Shown: positions 18,331-27,038 of the stretch, piece by piece | How the letters are laid out: each line of letters begins with the position of its first letter | How positions within the stretch are numbered: position 1 is the first letter of the stretch | From: Phycisphaerae bacterium | Lineage (GTDB): Bacteria > Planctomycetota > Phycisphaerae > UBA1845 | Direction of reading: 5' to 3' | NCBI GenBank assembly: GCA_024102815.1 | Contig: JAGFJJ010000011.1 | Span: 62,001-126,000 of the forward strand | DNA: 64,000 nt | Program-made: the position numbers and the translations under genes | Notes under the pieces: generated by a model | What the model was told of the DNA's origin: nothing | Database searches by the model: none | Seen by the model: the letters and a program-made list of their open reading frames with translations, nothing else

Positions 18331-19227
18331 CCCCTGGCGCGACTCGGCCGCGCGCTCGTTCTGACCATTCTCGAAACCGGCTCCACGTGAACTGGCGGAG
18401 GATTCTCTGATCCCTTCGTTCAAGCTCCCGCTGCGGAATCCGCGCAGATCCAGCGTGACGAACGCATAGCCCAATCCGCGGAAGTGCTCGTCAATCCGCC
18501 GCGCCGCCGCCGGATCGGCAATCCGCTCAAAATGGGCCGGATTGACCTCGATTCGCGCCATGCCTTCGTGATGCCGCACGCGGCAATCGCGGATACCCAG
18601 CTCGCGCAGAAACCGCTCGGCCGACTCAATCATCCGCAGCTTTTCCGGCGTGATATTGATCCCATAGGGCACGCGGCTGGAAAGACAGGGCGCGGCCGGC
18701 TTGTCGAAGGTGGGCAGATCGAGCGCCTCGGAAAGCGCCCGGACATCGGCCTTGGTGAGCCCGGCTTCCGCCAATGGGGCGTGGACGTCGTGTTCCGTTG
18801 CCGCCAGCAACCCCGGGCGATGATCGCCGAGATCGTCAGCGTTCGTGCCGTTGACGATCGCACTGATTCCGCGCCCCGCTGCGAAACGGTGTAGGTGCGT
18901 GTAGAGCGTATCCTTGCAGAAATAGCAGCGATTGGTCGGATTGCTTAGGTAGTCGGACTTGTTGAACTCATCGGTGTCCAGAAAAACGTGCTCCACGTCG
19001 AGCAGCGCCGCAAGACGCGGCGCCTCGGCCAGATCATCCGAAGGCACGCTCGCGCTGCGCCCGGTTACGGCCACGACATTGCCCTTGCCAAGCACGCGCC
19101 GGGCGACGGCCAGCACCAGCGCGGAATCCACCCCCGCGCTGAAAGCCACGGCCACGCTGCCCAGTGGTGCAATTTGCTCGGCTACGCGATGGTAGAGGCG
19201 CTGCAATTCCTGCGGCAGGGTTGCCAA
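18304..19227 (-). CDS. larE: LarE-family ATP-dependent sulfur transferase
   Basis: A PP-loop ATP pyrophosphatase of the LarE family. LarE transfers sulfur onto the pyridinium cofactor of nickel-pincer enzymes such as lactate racemase, in some cases from one of its own cysteines. Seen: PP-loop 'AFSAGVDSAL', 'NPTNRCYFCKDTLY', 'GTNADD', and 'PCLSSRVPYG', which carries the conserved sulfur-donor Cys position. I placed the start at the TTG at 19227 (CGGAGA upstream), which gives the usual N-terminus. An in-frame ATG at 19341 directly abuts the stop of the upstream gene and is a real alternative. larB and larC are not in the window, so its client enzyme is unknown. Confidence 0.8.
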   Translation of the reverse strand: MATLPQELQRLYHRVAEQIAPLGSVAVAFSAGVDSALVLAVARRVLGKGNVVAVTGRSASVPSDDLAEAPRLAALLDVEHVFLDTDEFNKSDYLSNPTNRCYFCKDTLYTHLHRFAAGRGISAIVNGTNADDLGDHRPGLLAATEHDVHAPLAEAGLTKADVRALSEALDLPTFDKPAAPCLSSRVPYGINITPEKLRMIESAERFLRELGIRDCRVRHHEGMARIEVNPAHFERIADPAAARRIDEHFRGLGYAFVTLDLRGFRSGSLNEGIRESSASSRGAGFENGQNERAAESRQGSIRLPISG

Positions 19228-19341
19228 GCCGAATCTCCGACAGACAGATCCGTTCCGTGAACGCGAGAAGGATATGCGCCGGAGATAGATCCGAAAAGGC
19301 GCAAAACTCTCCCGACCCAACGGCAGGCAAATCACGTGCAT

Positions 19342-20469
19342 TCAGGGCATTGACTGTGGATCAGGTTGTGCCCAGCGCTGACACGCACACTCCGGCACGA
19401 CGGTCCTTGGTACCCGCGGTTTGCGATGAGCAAAAACGCGATCATCCAAACGGAACAGCATGTTGACATCTTCGGGCACGACGTGTCCCCGTTCGTTCCA
19501 CCACGATTGCCAGCTATAGGGCTTGGCGGCATACGGACCAGACAGTTGTCGGAGGACTGCCGAGGCGGCGCTTCCCAGGCGATCGTCCTCGCAGAGCCAA
19601 GGCCTTCGGGCGACGCAATCGAGAATCTCCGTCCCATCCGAAGTGTGGGCGATCATCCAATCTACGCCCTCGGAATCGCGCAATAATATCAACCCGCACG
19701 CTGCAAAGAACTGGCTTGTCAGCGTCGGGCGCGGCGTCGTTTCTCCTTTCAAGATATCCGCGAAAAATGTATGCAGCCGCTCATCGCGAAATTGGATGAC
19801 GGCAGAAAGGTAGATATCCAGCGACTCCGGCGGAGCGCCTTTGAAGTGTTCCACCAAGACATCGAAAACCGAGTCATCCATTTCATCCCAATTCGGAACC
19901 CGGGGTTGCTGCATCGTTTGGGGATCCCGGCGATTCTCGGGTCGTTGATAGAACTCCCGCATCCTGCGTGCCTCTCGGTCCCGACCGAACAAGGCCGCAA
20001 GTACCCGGAAGCAATCCAATTCTGTGAACCGGGCGCGATCAGCGACATCGAGTGGAGGTGACCACCTTTCAGCATTCTTACTGACGCACTCTGCGTCAAA
20101 TAAGTACTTAGCGGTCTCAACTGTCGAGCCGGGGATTTTCCCGCGTCCCGCCGCGAGTCGTTTCAACAGATCACAGAATGAAGCCTGGTCGTTGAGCAAA
20201 CGCTTGTGCTGCTCTTCATCCAATTCCCCGGTCTCCAGGCGACGCTTGATCTCCCGCCAATACCCGATGCGCCAGCAGCGCTCCACGAGAAAGCCCTGGC
20301 CGACAAGCTTGGTCTGGCACGACGCTGAACTCGGACCGATGTAACGCGCCGCAAGGTGTTCGCAAAGGGGTGGGTAAGAGGGCTCGGAAAATTGGCCCTC
20401 CTGCGCAGCGGCAGAACACGCCAGCATCAGACTGAACAGAACGCTGATGCGGAACTGTGGTCCGGGCAT
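19342..20469 (-). CDS. secreted protein of unknown function
   Basis: 375 residues with a signal peptide ('VLFSLMLACSAAAQ'). The mature part is mostly helical and Cys/Trp-containing, with no recognised domain; some stretches ('DIYLSAVIQFRDERLHTFF') hint at helical repeats. It starts 12 bases after the stop of the flavin reductase gene and its stop (TGA) immediately precedes an in-frame ATG of larE, so the three genes probably share a transcript. Confidence 0.6.
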   Translation of the reverse strand: MPGPQFRISVLFSLMLACSAAAQEGQFSEPSYPPLCEHLAARYIGPSSASCQTKLVGQGFLVERCWRIGYWREIKRRLETGELDEEQHKRLLNDQASFCDLLKRLAAGRGKIPGSTVETAKYLFDAECVSKNAERWSPPLDVADRARFTELDCFRVLAALFGRDREARRMREFYQRPENRRDPQTMQQPRVPNWDEMDDSVFDVLVEHFKGAPPESLDIYLSAVIQFRDERLHTFFADILKGETTPRPTLTSQFFAACGLILLRDSEGVDWMIAHTSDGTEILDCVARRPWLCEDDRLGSAASAVLRQLSGPYAAKPYSWQSWWNERGHVVPEDVNMLFRLDDRVFAHRKPRVPRTVVPECACQRWAQPDPQSMP

Positions 20470-20480
20470 GGTGGACCCTC

Positions 20481-21608
20481 TCAGATATTCTCCCCCGAGA
20501 AGAACGCCGCGGCCATGCGATCGGCCATGGGCTGATTGCTGAAGATCAGCGGCACGAGGAACTGGCTGTCCGTGTTGGGCGAGCGGAGGTAGTCGGCCAT
20601 CTTCATCCGCCACTCGGTGTTGAAACGGATGAGCTCGTCCTGGGAGTGGACGCTGTCCAGCGCCGCATTGACCACTTCCGCGGCGATGGTCGCGGACCAC
20701 ATGGCCGGGTAGATGCCCTCGTTGCTCATGGCGCAGACGAATCCGCCGGCATCGCCAATCATGAGCGTGTGTTTGCCGACGTGCGTGTCCATGTCCAGGG
20801 CGGCCGCGGCGGGAGAACGGGCGAACACGGACTTGCCCGCCTGCCCGGAAACATCCACGGGGATCAACTCGCGTTCGGCCAGGACACGGCAGACCTGCAC
20901 GAAGCGCGAGGCCGCCTGGTTCGGATCGCCGTACCAGTTCATGCTGACCGTTTGCGTCGAGCCGGCAGTCCAGTACATGACAAAACTGCCGCGACGCTCC
21001 AGTCCCAGAACTACGCCGACCCGCGATTCGTCGGCGTCCTTGCCGCCCTTGATCGGAGCGTCAATCTGCGCCGTAAGCACAGGCGGCTCCGAGGACGTGC
21101 GGCTGACGCCCACCGCCTGGGCCAGAGGCGAGCCTCTCCCGGCCGCCATCACGAGAAGCCGACCGCTGATGTCCTCCCCATCCTCCAGACCAATCTGCAC
21201 CGCGTCTTCCTGCGGACGAACCTGGACAACCTTCTTGCCGCTGACGAGTCTTGCTCCGGCGTCCTGAGCCGCTTTGGCCATCAGATTCCCGAATTCGCAG
21301 CGGTCAATCAGGTAGCCGGCCGTGTCCCGGATCGCCGGTGTGGCTGACTTGGAGAAATCCTCGTTATGGAACGTGACGCGCTTGAACGGTCGCGTCAGCA
21401 GGGTCTTGGTGTTCACGCCGAGTTCGGAGAGCAGGCCGGCGACGCGGGAATTGATCCAGCCCGCCATCGCGTACTTGCGGGGATACTTGGCGGCATCCAC
21501 GATGACCACGCGACGATTGAGCCGAGCCAGGCAGAGTGCGGCGGTCGCCCCGGCCGGACCGGCGCCGATCACGGCCACCTCGTTATCTTGCTTTTTTGCT
21601 GGCGTCAT
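20481..21608 (-). CDS. FAD-dependent geranylgeranyl reductase-like oxidoreductase
   Basis: 375 residues. N-terminal FAD-binding 'VAVIGAGPAGATAA', then 'GYLIDRCEFGNLMAKAA', and the second FAD motif 'HTLMIGDAGGF' followed by 'NEGIYPAMWSATIAAE', the layout of geranylgeranyl reductase and related flavoproteins that hydrogenate or hydroxylate lipid-like substrates. The substrate is not readable. A menaquinone or membrane-lipid side chain is plausible because this organism has a menaquinone gene (mqnD), but this is inference. Start at 21608; upstream extension is not protein-like. Confidence 0.75.
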   Translation of the reverse strand: MTPAKKQDNEVAVIGAGPAGATAALCLARLNRRVVIVDAAKYPRKYAMAGWINSRVAGLLSELGVNTKTLLTRPFKRVTFHNEDFSKSATPAIRDTAGYLIDRCEFGNLMAKAAQDAGARLVSGKKVVQVRPQEDAVQIGLEDGEDISGRLLVMAAGRGSPLAQAVGVSRTSSEPPVLTAQIDAPIKGGKDADESRVGVVLGLERRGSFVMYWTAGSTQTVSMNWYGDPNQAASRFVQVCRVLAERELIPVDVSGQAGKSVFARSPAAAALDMDTHVGKHTLMIGDAGGFVCAMSNEGIYPAMWSATIAAEVVNAALDSVHSQDELIRFNTEWRMKMADYLRSPNTDSQFLVPLIFSNQPMADRMAAAFFSGENI

Positions 21609-21856
21609 GAAGAGCGTTCCCGGTGTGATCGCTGAACGAATCGCCCCAAGCGAGCGACGCGGGTGATACCCTACCCGTTCCCGGTTCCAACGCAAGCGCC
21701 GCGTGCCGCGAGTCTATTCGGCAATCGAACCGTTCGCTCCGCCCGCTGCGCCACGTTGAAGAACGGGCATCGTTTCGTTACAAGTCTGTCAGCGCTCACG
21801 GCGACTTGAGCATTCCACTGGGACCGTCTCATCGCCATGATCGAACGGGTAGGCGC

Positions 21857-22978
21857 ATGGCCACGCTGCGACTGGACAATCTGACGCGGACATTCCGCCG
21901 CCGACGCGAAGCGGTCCCCGCGGTCGTCGATCTGTCCCTTCAAACCCGTGAAGGCGAGCTCGTGGTCTTTGTAGGGCCATCGGGGTGCGGCAAGACGACC
22001 ACGCTACGACTCATTGCCGGACTCGAAGACCCCGACGCCGGGGCCATCTTCATCGACGACCGGGACGTCCGGAATATCCCTCCGCGCGAGCGCGACGTGG
22101 CCATGGTCTTTCAGGGATATGCCCTGTACCCCCACATGACCGTTTACGGCAACCTCGCCTTCGGGCTGAAAATGCGCCGCACGCCGCGGGCGGAGTCGGA
22201 CCGCCGTGTTCGGGAAGCGGCCGCCCTTCTGGGGATCGAACAGCTCCTCCATCGCCGCCCGGGAACACTTTCCGGCGGCGAACAGCAACGCGTCGCCGTA
22301 GGTCGCGCGATCGTACGAAACGCGCGCATGTTCCTCTTCGACGAGCCCCTCGCCAGCCTGGACGCACCGCAACGGCTCCAGATGCGCAGGGAAATCCGCA
22401 CTCTCCAGCGACGCCTTCAAACCACGACGATATACGTGACCCACGATCAGGAAGAAGCCATGACAATGGGCGACCGACTGGCCGTCATGTGCAACGGGCG
22501 GTTGCAGCAATTCGCCGAGCCGATGGAAATCTATAACCGCCCTGCCAACCGTTTCGTGGCTCGTTTTATCGGTTCACCGCCGATGAACCTGCTGCCGGGC
22601 CGATTGACGGCGGTGGACGGGCGACCGCATTTCGAGAGCAACTCGCTCCGAATCGCCATCGACACGATTCCGGACGCTGGCCTCGTGAGTAGATCGCCGA
22701 ACGTCCTCGCGGGAGTTCGCCCGGAGGACTTTCGACTGATCTGCGGTTCGGAGAGCGCCCTGACGAACGGCGAGCAGCGAATTAGCGGGTGCACCATCGA
22801 AGTGGTGGAACCCCTGGGCAGTGCGTCCATCCTCCATGTGAGATCGACTTCTGGGCAGTCGCTGGTCGTGCGTGGACCGGCGGAGGCGCCTCGCCCGGGT
22901 GAGCGGGTAGACCTGGGAGTCTCACCCGGCCGGCTGCACTTGTTCGGGGATGAGGAAACAGGAGCAAGGCTGCTGTAA
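21857..22978 (+). CDS. ABC transporter ATP-binding protein (MalK/UgpC type)
   Basis: 373 residues. Walker A 'GPSGCGKTT', Q-loop 'MVFQGYALYPHMTV', signature 'LSGGEQQRVAVGRA', Walker B 'MFLFDEPLASLD' and the H-loop 'YVTHDQEEAM'. It has a C-terminal TOBE-like regulatory region from about residue 235, which marks the carbohydrate-importer class. No permease or binding-protein gene is adjacent, so it probably powers permeases encoded elsewhere, as shared MsmK-type ATPases do. Start at 21857 from the usual N-terminal beta strand. Confidence 0.88.
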   Translation: MATLRLDNLTRTFRRRREAVPAVVDLSLQTREGELVVFVGPSGCGKTTTLRLIAGLEDPDAGAIFIDDRDVRNIPPRERDVAMVFQGYALYPHMTVYGNLAFGLKMRRTPRAESDRRVREAAALLGIEQLLHRRPGTLSGGEQQRVAVGRAIVRNARMFLFDEPLASLDAPQRLQMRREIRTLQRRLQTTTIYVTHDQEEAMTMGDRLAVMCNGRLQQFAEPMEIYNRPANRFVARFIGSPPMNLLPGRLTAVDGRPHFESNSLRIAIDTIPDAGLVSRSPNVLAGVRPEDFRLICGSESALTNGEQRISGCTIEVVEPLGSASILHVRSTSGQSLVVRGPAEAPRPGERVDLGVSPGRLHLFGDEETGARLL

Positions 22979-22995
22979 CATATGACCCGGATCGA

Positions 22996-23262
22996 TTAAC
23001 CGAGCGGGTGCTGCAGAACCTCGCGCCGGCACCGGTCGCACACGTCGAACCGAAACGCCCGGTAGGTCTGGTCTTCGACATCGTTGGGATCGGACGACGC
23101 CAGCGTCTCGAGCACGCCCTCCAGCGTGCTGCCTTCCTCTGTGGAGCGGTCGGTAAGCTCGATGTGCCCGGCCGCGGCGTAGATCTCGAGCTTGACGATG
23201 AATCGGTGGGCGTCGTTGGGCCCCAGGGACATGCCGCAGCGATCACACTCGTAGCGAATCAT
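22996..23262 (-). CDS. small zinc-ribbon protein
   Basis: 88 residues with two Cys-x2-Cys knuckles: 'YECDRCGMSLGPNDAHRF' at the start and 'FDVCDRCRREVLQHPLG' at the end, flanking an alpha/beta segment. The ATG at 23262 has 'CGGAGT' 6 bases upstream. The pattern is that of many short planctomycete proteins of unknown role, binding zinc and perhaps RNA or protein. It is convergent with the ABC ATPase and divergent from mnmE. Confidence 0.65.
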   Translation of the reverse strand: MIRYECDRCGMSLGPNDAHRFIVKLEIYAAAGHIELTDRSTEEGSTLEGVLETLASSDPNDVEDQTYRAFRFDVCDRCRREVLQHPLG

Positions 23263-23408
23263 GCGTACTCCGCGCGATATACAGATTGAGGCATCGGTCG
23301 TCGCGGCGCTCACCCACCCGTCGCGCCGCAACCGGGCAACATCGTAAGACGGAAACCATCCATCGGCCAGCCCGGTCGCGCCGCCGTCCGGAGAAAGACG
23401 AGAACACG

Positions 23409-24815
23409 TTGATCGATCGAATTGACGAGACGATTGTCGCCGTATCCTCCGCGCCGGGACGCGCCACGGTCGGAATCATCCGCATTTCCGGTCCGCAATC
23501 GCTGACCATCGCCGCGGTCCTTTTTCGCGACAACGACAGTGCGCCACTCACGCAGCGCTTCGGCGCTCGACGATACAGCGGCGATTTGTTGCTGAGCGAC
23601 GGGGAATCTGTTCCGGGGGTGGTGCACCTTTTCCGTGCCCCGCGAAGCTACACCCGGCAGGACGTGGTTGAAATCCTCACGCCAGGCTCCCCGCCCTTGC
23701 TGGAAATGATCCGGAAGGAATGCCTGTCGCTCGGCGCCCGCCCGGCAGAAGCCGGAGAATTCACCGCCCGCGCCTTCTTAAGCGGCTCGCTTTCCCTTGA
23801 CGAAGCCGAGGCCGTCGCCGGCATCATCAACGCCCAATCCGACGCTCAGTTGCGCGGCTCGCGGCGATTGCGCGACGGGGCACTGGCACAGTCTGTCACC
23901 GCCGCCCGCGACGAGCTGGCCGAGCTTCTCGCCCTGGTCGAGGCCGAGATCGATTTCGCAGAGGAGCCCATCGAGTTCATCACGCCGGACGGAATCGACC
24001 GCCGGTTGACGAAGCTCACCAGTGCTCTCGACAACCTGCTTACCGGTTCCGTGTCTCGGGAACGGCTCGAGAATCTGCCGACCATACTGCTGCTGGGTGC
24101 TCCCAACGCCGGCAAGAGCACGCTGATGAATCGCCTGACGGGCACAAGTCGTTCAATCTGCGCCGCGGTGGCCGGCACCACGCGCGATCTGCTCTCCGCG
24201 CCGGTGACGCTTCCATGCGGCGAGGCGATCCTCCTCGACAGCGCCGGTGTGGATGCGAGCGTCGACGAGATCCTTTCCGCAGCCCGGGAAAGAGCTCTCG
24301 GCGCCGCAGAGCGCGTTGACCTTATCCTTCTGTTGGCGGACCTGACGGCCGCCGTCCCCGGCGAGGTCACAGCGGCTGTGCAACGGGACGATCGTTCGCG
24401 TGTTCTTCTTGTCGGCAGCAAGTTGGACCTGGTGGCGCCGATGTCTCGGCACGAAGTCGAGCGCAAATTCGCGGCGATGGGATTCGGGCAGCCGCTCCTG
24501 GTCAGCGCGATTTCCGGTGAAGGGATTGATGCGCTGCGCGAGCAGCTTGGCCTGCGAATCGCGGATCAGACGGCGACGGTGGTGAGCGAGACCATCCTGC
24601 TTTCACAGCGACAGTCGGTCGCCATTGACGAAGCGCGGTCGGCCGTGACCCGCGCTGTCGAACTCGCGAACGTCGCCCAGGAAACAGTGGACTGCGCCGA
24701 GCTCCTCGCCTTCGAGCTCCGCGAAGCGCTACATCAACTTGGCACCGTTACCGGCGAGGTCACCACCGAGGAACTCCTCGGCCAGGTATTCTCACGATTC
24801 TGCATCGGGAAATAG
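23409..24815 (+). CDS. mnmE: tRNA uridine-5-carboxymethylaminomethyl modification GTPase MnmE
   Basis: 468 residues. With MnmG it modifies U34 of tRNAs. The N-terminal folate-binding domain opens 'DETIVAVSSAPGRA' and contains 'GIIRISGP' and 'GEFTARAFLSG'. The G domain has G1 'GAPNAGKST', G2 'AGTTRD', G3 'DSAG' and a variant G4 'GSKLD'; the protein ends with the catalytic 'FCIGK'. The start is uncertain: I prefer the TTG at 23409, which gives the family length; the frame is open back to 23286 but the extra 41 residues are Arg-rich and not conserved. Confidence 0.92.
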   Translation: MIDRIDETIVAVSSAPGRATVGIIRISGPQSLTIAAVLFRDNDSAPLTQRFGARRYSGDLLLSDGESVPGVVHLFRAPRSYTRQDVVEILTPGSPPLLEMIRKECLSLGARPAEAGEFTARAFLSGSLSLDEAEAVAGIINAQSDAQLRGSRRLRDGALAQSVTAARDELAELLALVEAEIDFAEEPIEFITPDGIDRRLTKLTSALDNLLTGSVSRERLENLPTILLLGAPNAGKSTLMNRLTGTSRSICAAVAGTTRDLLSAPVTLPCGEAILLDSAGVDASVDEILSAARERALGAAERVDLILLLADLTAAVPGEVTAAVQRDDRSRVLLVGSKLDLVAPMSRHEVERKFAAMGFGQPLLVSAISGEGIDALREQLGLRIADQTATVVSETILLSQRQSVAIDEARSAVTRAVELANVAQETVDCAELLAFELREALHQLGTVTGEVTTEELLGQVFSRFCIGK

Positions 24816-24822
24816 AAATAAC

Positions 24823-24858
24823 CGCGGCCGGTAGGCGACTTTGCGCCGACCGGCCGCG
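24823..24858. terminator. hairpin between convergent mnmE and xer gene
   Basis: CGCGGCCGGT (24823-24832) pairs exactly with 24849-24858, with an inner GGCG/CGCC extension. No T-run. Placed 8 bases after the mnmE stop and 30 bases beyond the stop of the recombinase gene, so it may act on both. Confidence 0.55.
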
Positions 24859-24887
24859 CTCTGCGGAGGGAAACCGGTTCCGTTCGA

Positions 24888-25904
24888 CTACGACCGCGGA
24901 TGTGCGTCGTCGTAGGCCTTCTTCAGACGCTGCGCCGTGAGGTGCGTGTAGATCTGCGTCGTCGAAATCGACTGGTGACCGAGGAGTTCCTGCACGCTGC
25001 GCAGGTCCGCGCCGTTGTTGAGCATGTGTGTCGCGAAGCTGTGTCGCAGCGTATGCGGACTGATCGCCGGATCGAGACCGCACGACACCAGGTACTTGTC
25101 CAGCTTGCGGCGGACGCTGCGTGTGCTCAGCCGCTGTCCGTGTTTGTTGACGAACAGTGCTTCCTGGTCAAACCGCGCGGAGCGGGCGTCGGCCCGGCGC
25201 AGCTCGAGATATTTCTGAATCGCCGCGATCGCCGTCGGACCGATGGGCGTCGTGCGCTGCTTCTTGCCCTTGCCGCGCACGCGAATCGTATGCCCGGAGA
25301 AGTCCACGTCGGCGAAGTTCAGGTCGACAAGCTCGCTGACGCGCACGCCCGTGGAGAACAGCACCTCGAGCATCGCCCGATCCCGCGCTCCCAGCAGCGT
25401 GCCGTCATCGGGCGTCGCCAGCAGCCGCGTGATGTCCTCGATCTCCAGAAACTTCGGAAGTCGCTTGTCCTGCTTGGGCGTGCGAATCGCCGCCAGCGGA
25501 TGACTCTTCACGTATCCGCGTCGCAGGCAGAACTTGTAGAAGCTTCGCAACGTCGCCAGCTTTCGGGCGATCGTCGACTTGGAATAGTCCTGTGTACTGA
25601 GGAACGCGAGGAAGGCTTTGACGTGCTCAGGCTCGACTTCGCGGAGCTTCTGCAACACGCCGGGTTCGGCCAGTACGGCCGTCTGCGTTCCACCCGGACC
25701 CGAAGCACCGGCCACCGTGGAACGTATCGGCGGCATGCCGCCGAGCGTTCCCACGACCGCCCGCGTCGCACCCTGCGGCCCGTTCAACAGGAACAGGGAG
25801 AACTGGGCGAGGTCGGCCGCGTAGCACTTCGCCGTATGCGGCGAGAAGTGGCGCTCGAACTTCAGGTAATTCAGGAATTCGTCTACCAGGGAATTCTCTG
25901 TCAT
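24888..25904 (-). CDS. xerC: Xer-type tyrosine recombinase with N-terminal insertion
   Basis: 338 residues. N-terminal SAM-like core-binding domain ('LNYLKFERHFSPHTAKCYAADL') and C-terminal catalytic domain with all six expected residues in context: Arg in 'GVRVSEL', Lys in 'RGKGKK', 'HTLRHSFATH', 'GHQSISTTQIYTH' and the following Tyr. Such enzymes resolve chromosome dimers at dif. An unusual stretch at residues 41-88, Gly/Pro/Thr-rich, is inserted before 'EPEHVKAFLAFL', where relatives have a short loop. Whether it is XerC or XerD cannot be settled here. No integration-element genes adjoin, which favours the housekeeping role. Confidence 0.82.
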   Translation of the reverse strand: MTENSLVDEFLNYLKFERHFSPHTAKCYAADLAQFSLFLLNGPQGATRAVVGTLGGMPPIRSTVAGASGPGGTQTAVLAEPGVLQKLREVEPEHVKAFLAFLSTQDYSKSTIARKLATLRSFYKFCLRRGYVKSHPLAAIRTPKQDKRLPKFLEIEDITRLLATPDDGTLLGARDRAMLEVLFSTGVRVSELVDLNFADVDFSGHTIRVRGKGKKQRTTPIGPTAIAAIQKYLELRRADARSARFDQEALFVNKHGQRLSTRSVRRKLDKYLVSCGLDPAISPHTLRHSFATHMLNNGADLRSVQELLGHQSISTTQIYTHLTAQRLKKAYDDAHPRS

Positions 25905-25996
25905 GATCGAACCGCACGGTCGGCGAATGGAACCCGTCAACCCCGGTCGTGTCTCTGACCGGGCCGGAGGGTGCTCCAGCACCCCAGCACTACCTT

Positions 25997-26221
25997 CTAC
26001 TTCGCGATCTGATCGAGCTCCGTCTCCAGGCGCCGACCCATCTGATAGCTGAGCACGGCGGCATCAAACCAGTCGAATCGACTCCGTCGATCCGAGGCCA
26101 GCGACGCGAATGCGTCGATGACCTCCGCTTCCTGCCCCGGTTGATATCGGAAGATAAACCTCTCTTCTCCCTTTACGAGAGCAAGCTGCCGGACGACGTT
26201 GGTCGAGGCGTCAGCCTTCAA
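25997..26221 (-). CDS. small hypothetical protein
   Basis: 74 residues, mixed charge, with a central 'VIDAFASLASDRRSRFDWFDAAVLSYQMGRR'-like helical stretch and no membrane segment. Its ATG overlaps the stop of the lipoprotein gene upstream by 4 bases (ATGA), which supports expression in that unit. No family recognised. Confidence 0.55.
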   Translation of the reverse strand: MKADASTNVVRQLALVKGEERFIFRYQPGQEAEVIDAFASLASDRRSRFDWFDAAVLSYQMGRRLETELDQIAK

Positions 26222-26970
26222 GGTTTCTCTCCCGCCGGTCCCCCCGAAAGAGGGTGATCCAGCAACTCCCCAATCGTCCGATGACAGCAGTAACGCATGA
26301 ACCCCTGCTGGCTCACCACGTATTTCCGCCAGCCGTAGGGACTCCCGTCAGCACCCCGCTGCGCGGCGAAACGCCGGATATCCTCGGACACTGCTCCATG
26401 TCCCGCGTCGAAGACCCGCTGCATTTGCGCGAGGACTCTTCGCTGCGCTCGTCCGACTTCCGCCTGACCGCGGGCCTCGCGGGCCAGGGTCGCCGGATCC
26501 ACCGTCCGGAAACCTTCGGCAGGCCTGCGGCCGAACAGTTGAGCGGAGATTCCGATGCGTGGCGGGTCGTAAGGTTCATATTCCGTCACCGCGAATACGA
26601 GAATGGCGTCCGCCCCAAGAACGCCGCACAGTTCCAGCGCCTGCTCCGGCGAGGTGATTCCGTTTTGCCCGTTCTGGGCCAGGGCGGCGAGCACCCGACT
26701 CACCGGTATTACGGAAACCCCTTCGGCAAAGGCGAGTTCACTCGCCATCACATCCGCAAATTTCGCCGGATCGAAATCCGACGACCCGCTCAGATTGATC
26801 GCCGGACCGACGGCAATCGTCAGCGGACCCAGCCAGGGATTGGCGACACGGACCTCCGCGACGGGTCGCGGCGCGCGGCACCCTGTCAGGCACACCGCAA
26901 TAAGCAGGCAGACGGCTCCGCCCCGCTTTCCCGTCGATCTCCAGATCTTTCCGCAGCGCGCGTCTTCCAT
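26218..26970 (-). CDS. lipoprotein of unknown function
   Basis: 250 residues from the ATG at 26970 (AGGGGCG upstream). It starts with a lipoprotein signal, 'CLLIAVCLTGC', lipidated Cys near residue 31. The mature domain has 'LTIAVGPAINLSG', 'MASELAFAEGVSVIPVSRVLAAL' and 'LGADAILVFAVTEYEPYDPP', an alpha/beta layout like domains that help assemble surface polymers, but the match is weak. An earlier ATG at 27042 overlaps the stop of the TolB-like gene by 4 bases; it would bury the signal 39 residues deep, so I prefer the later start. Probably in the envelope, co-expressed with its neighbours. Confidence 0.62.
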   Translation of the reverse strand: MEDARCGKIWRSTGKRGGAVCLLIAVCLTGCRAPRPVAEVRVANPWLGPLTIAVGPAINLSGSSDFDPAKFADVMASELAFAEGVSVIPVSRVLAALAQNGQNGITSPEQALELCGVLGADAILVFAVTEYEPYDPPRIGISAQLFGRRPAEGFRTVDPATLAREARGQAEVGRAQRRVLAQMQRVFDAGHGAVSEDIRRFAAQRGADGSPYGWRKYVVSQQGFMRYCCHRTIGELLDHPLSGGPAGEKP

Positions 26971-27038
26971 GACGCCCCTATTACGGTGCCGTTGCGAACC
27001 CGCTCTTTCAGACGGGTCCGCTGCGCCGCACTTCGAGT

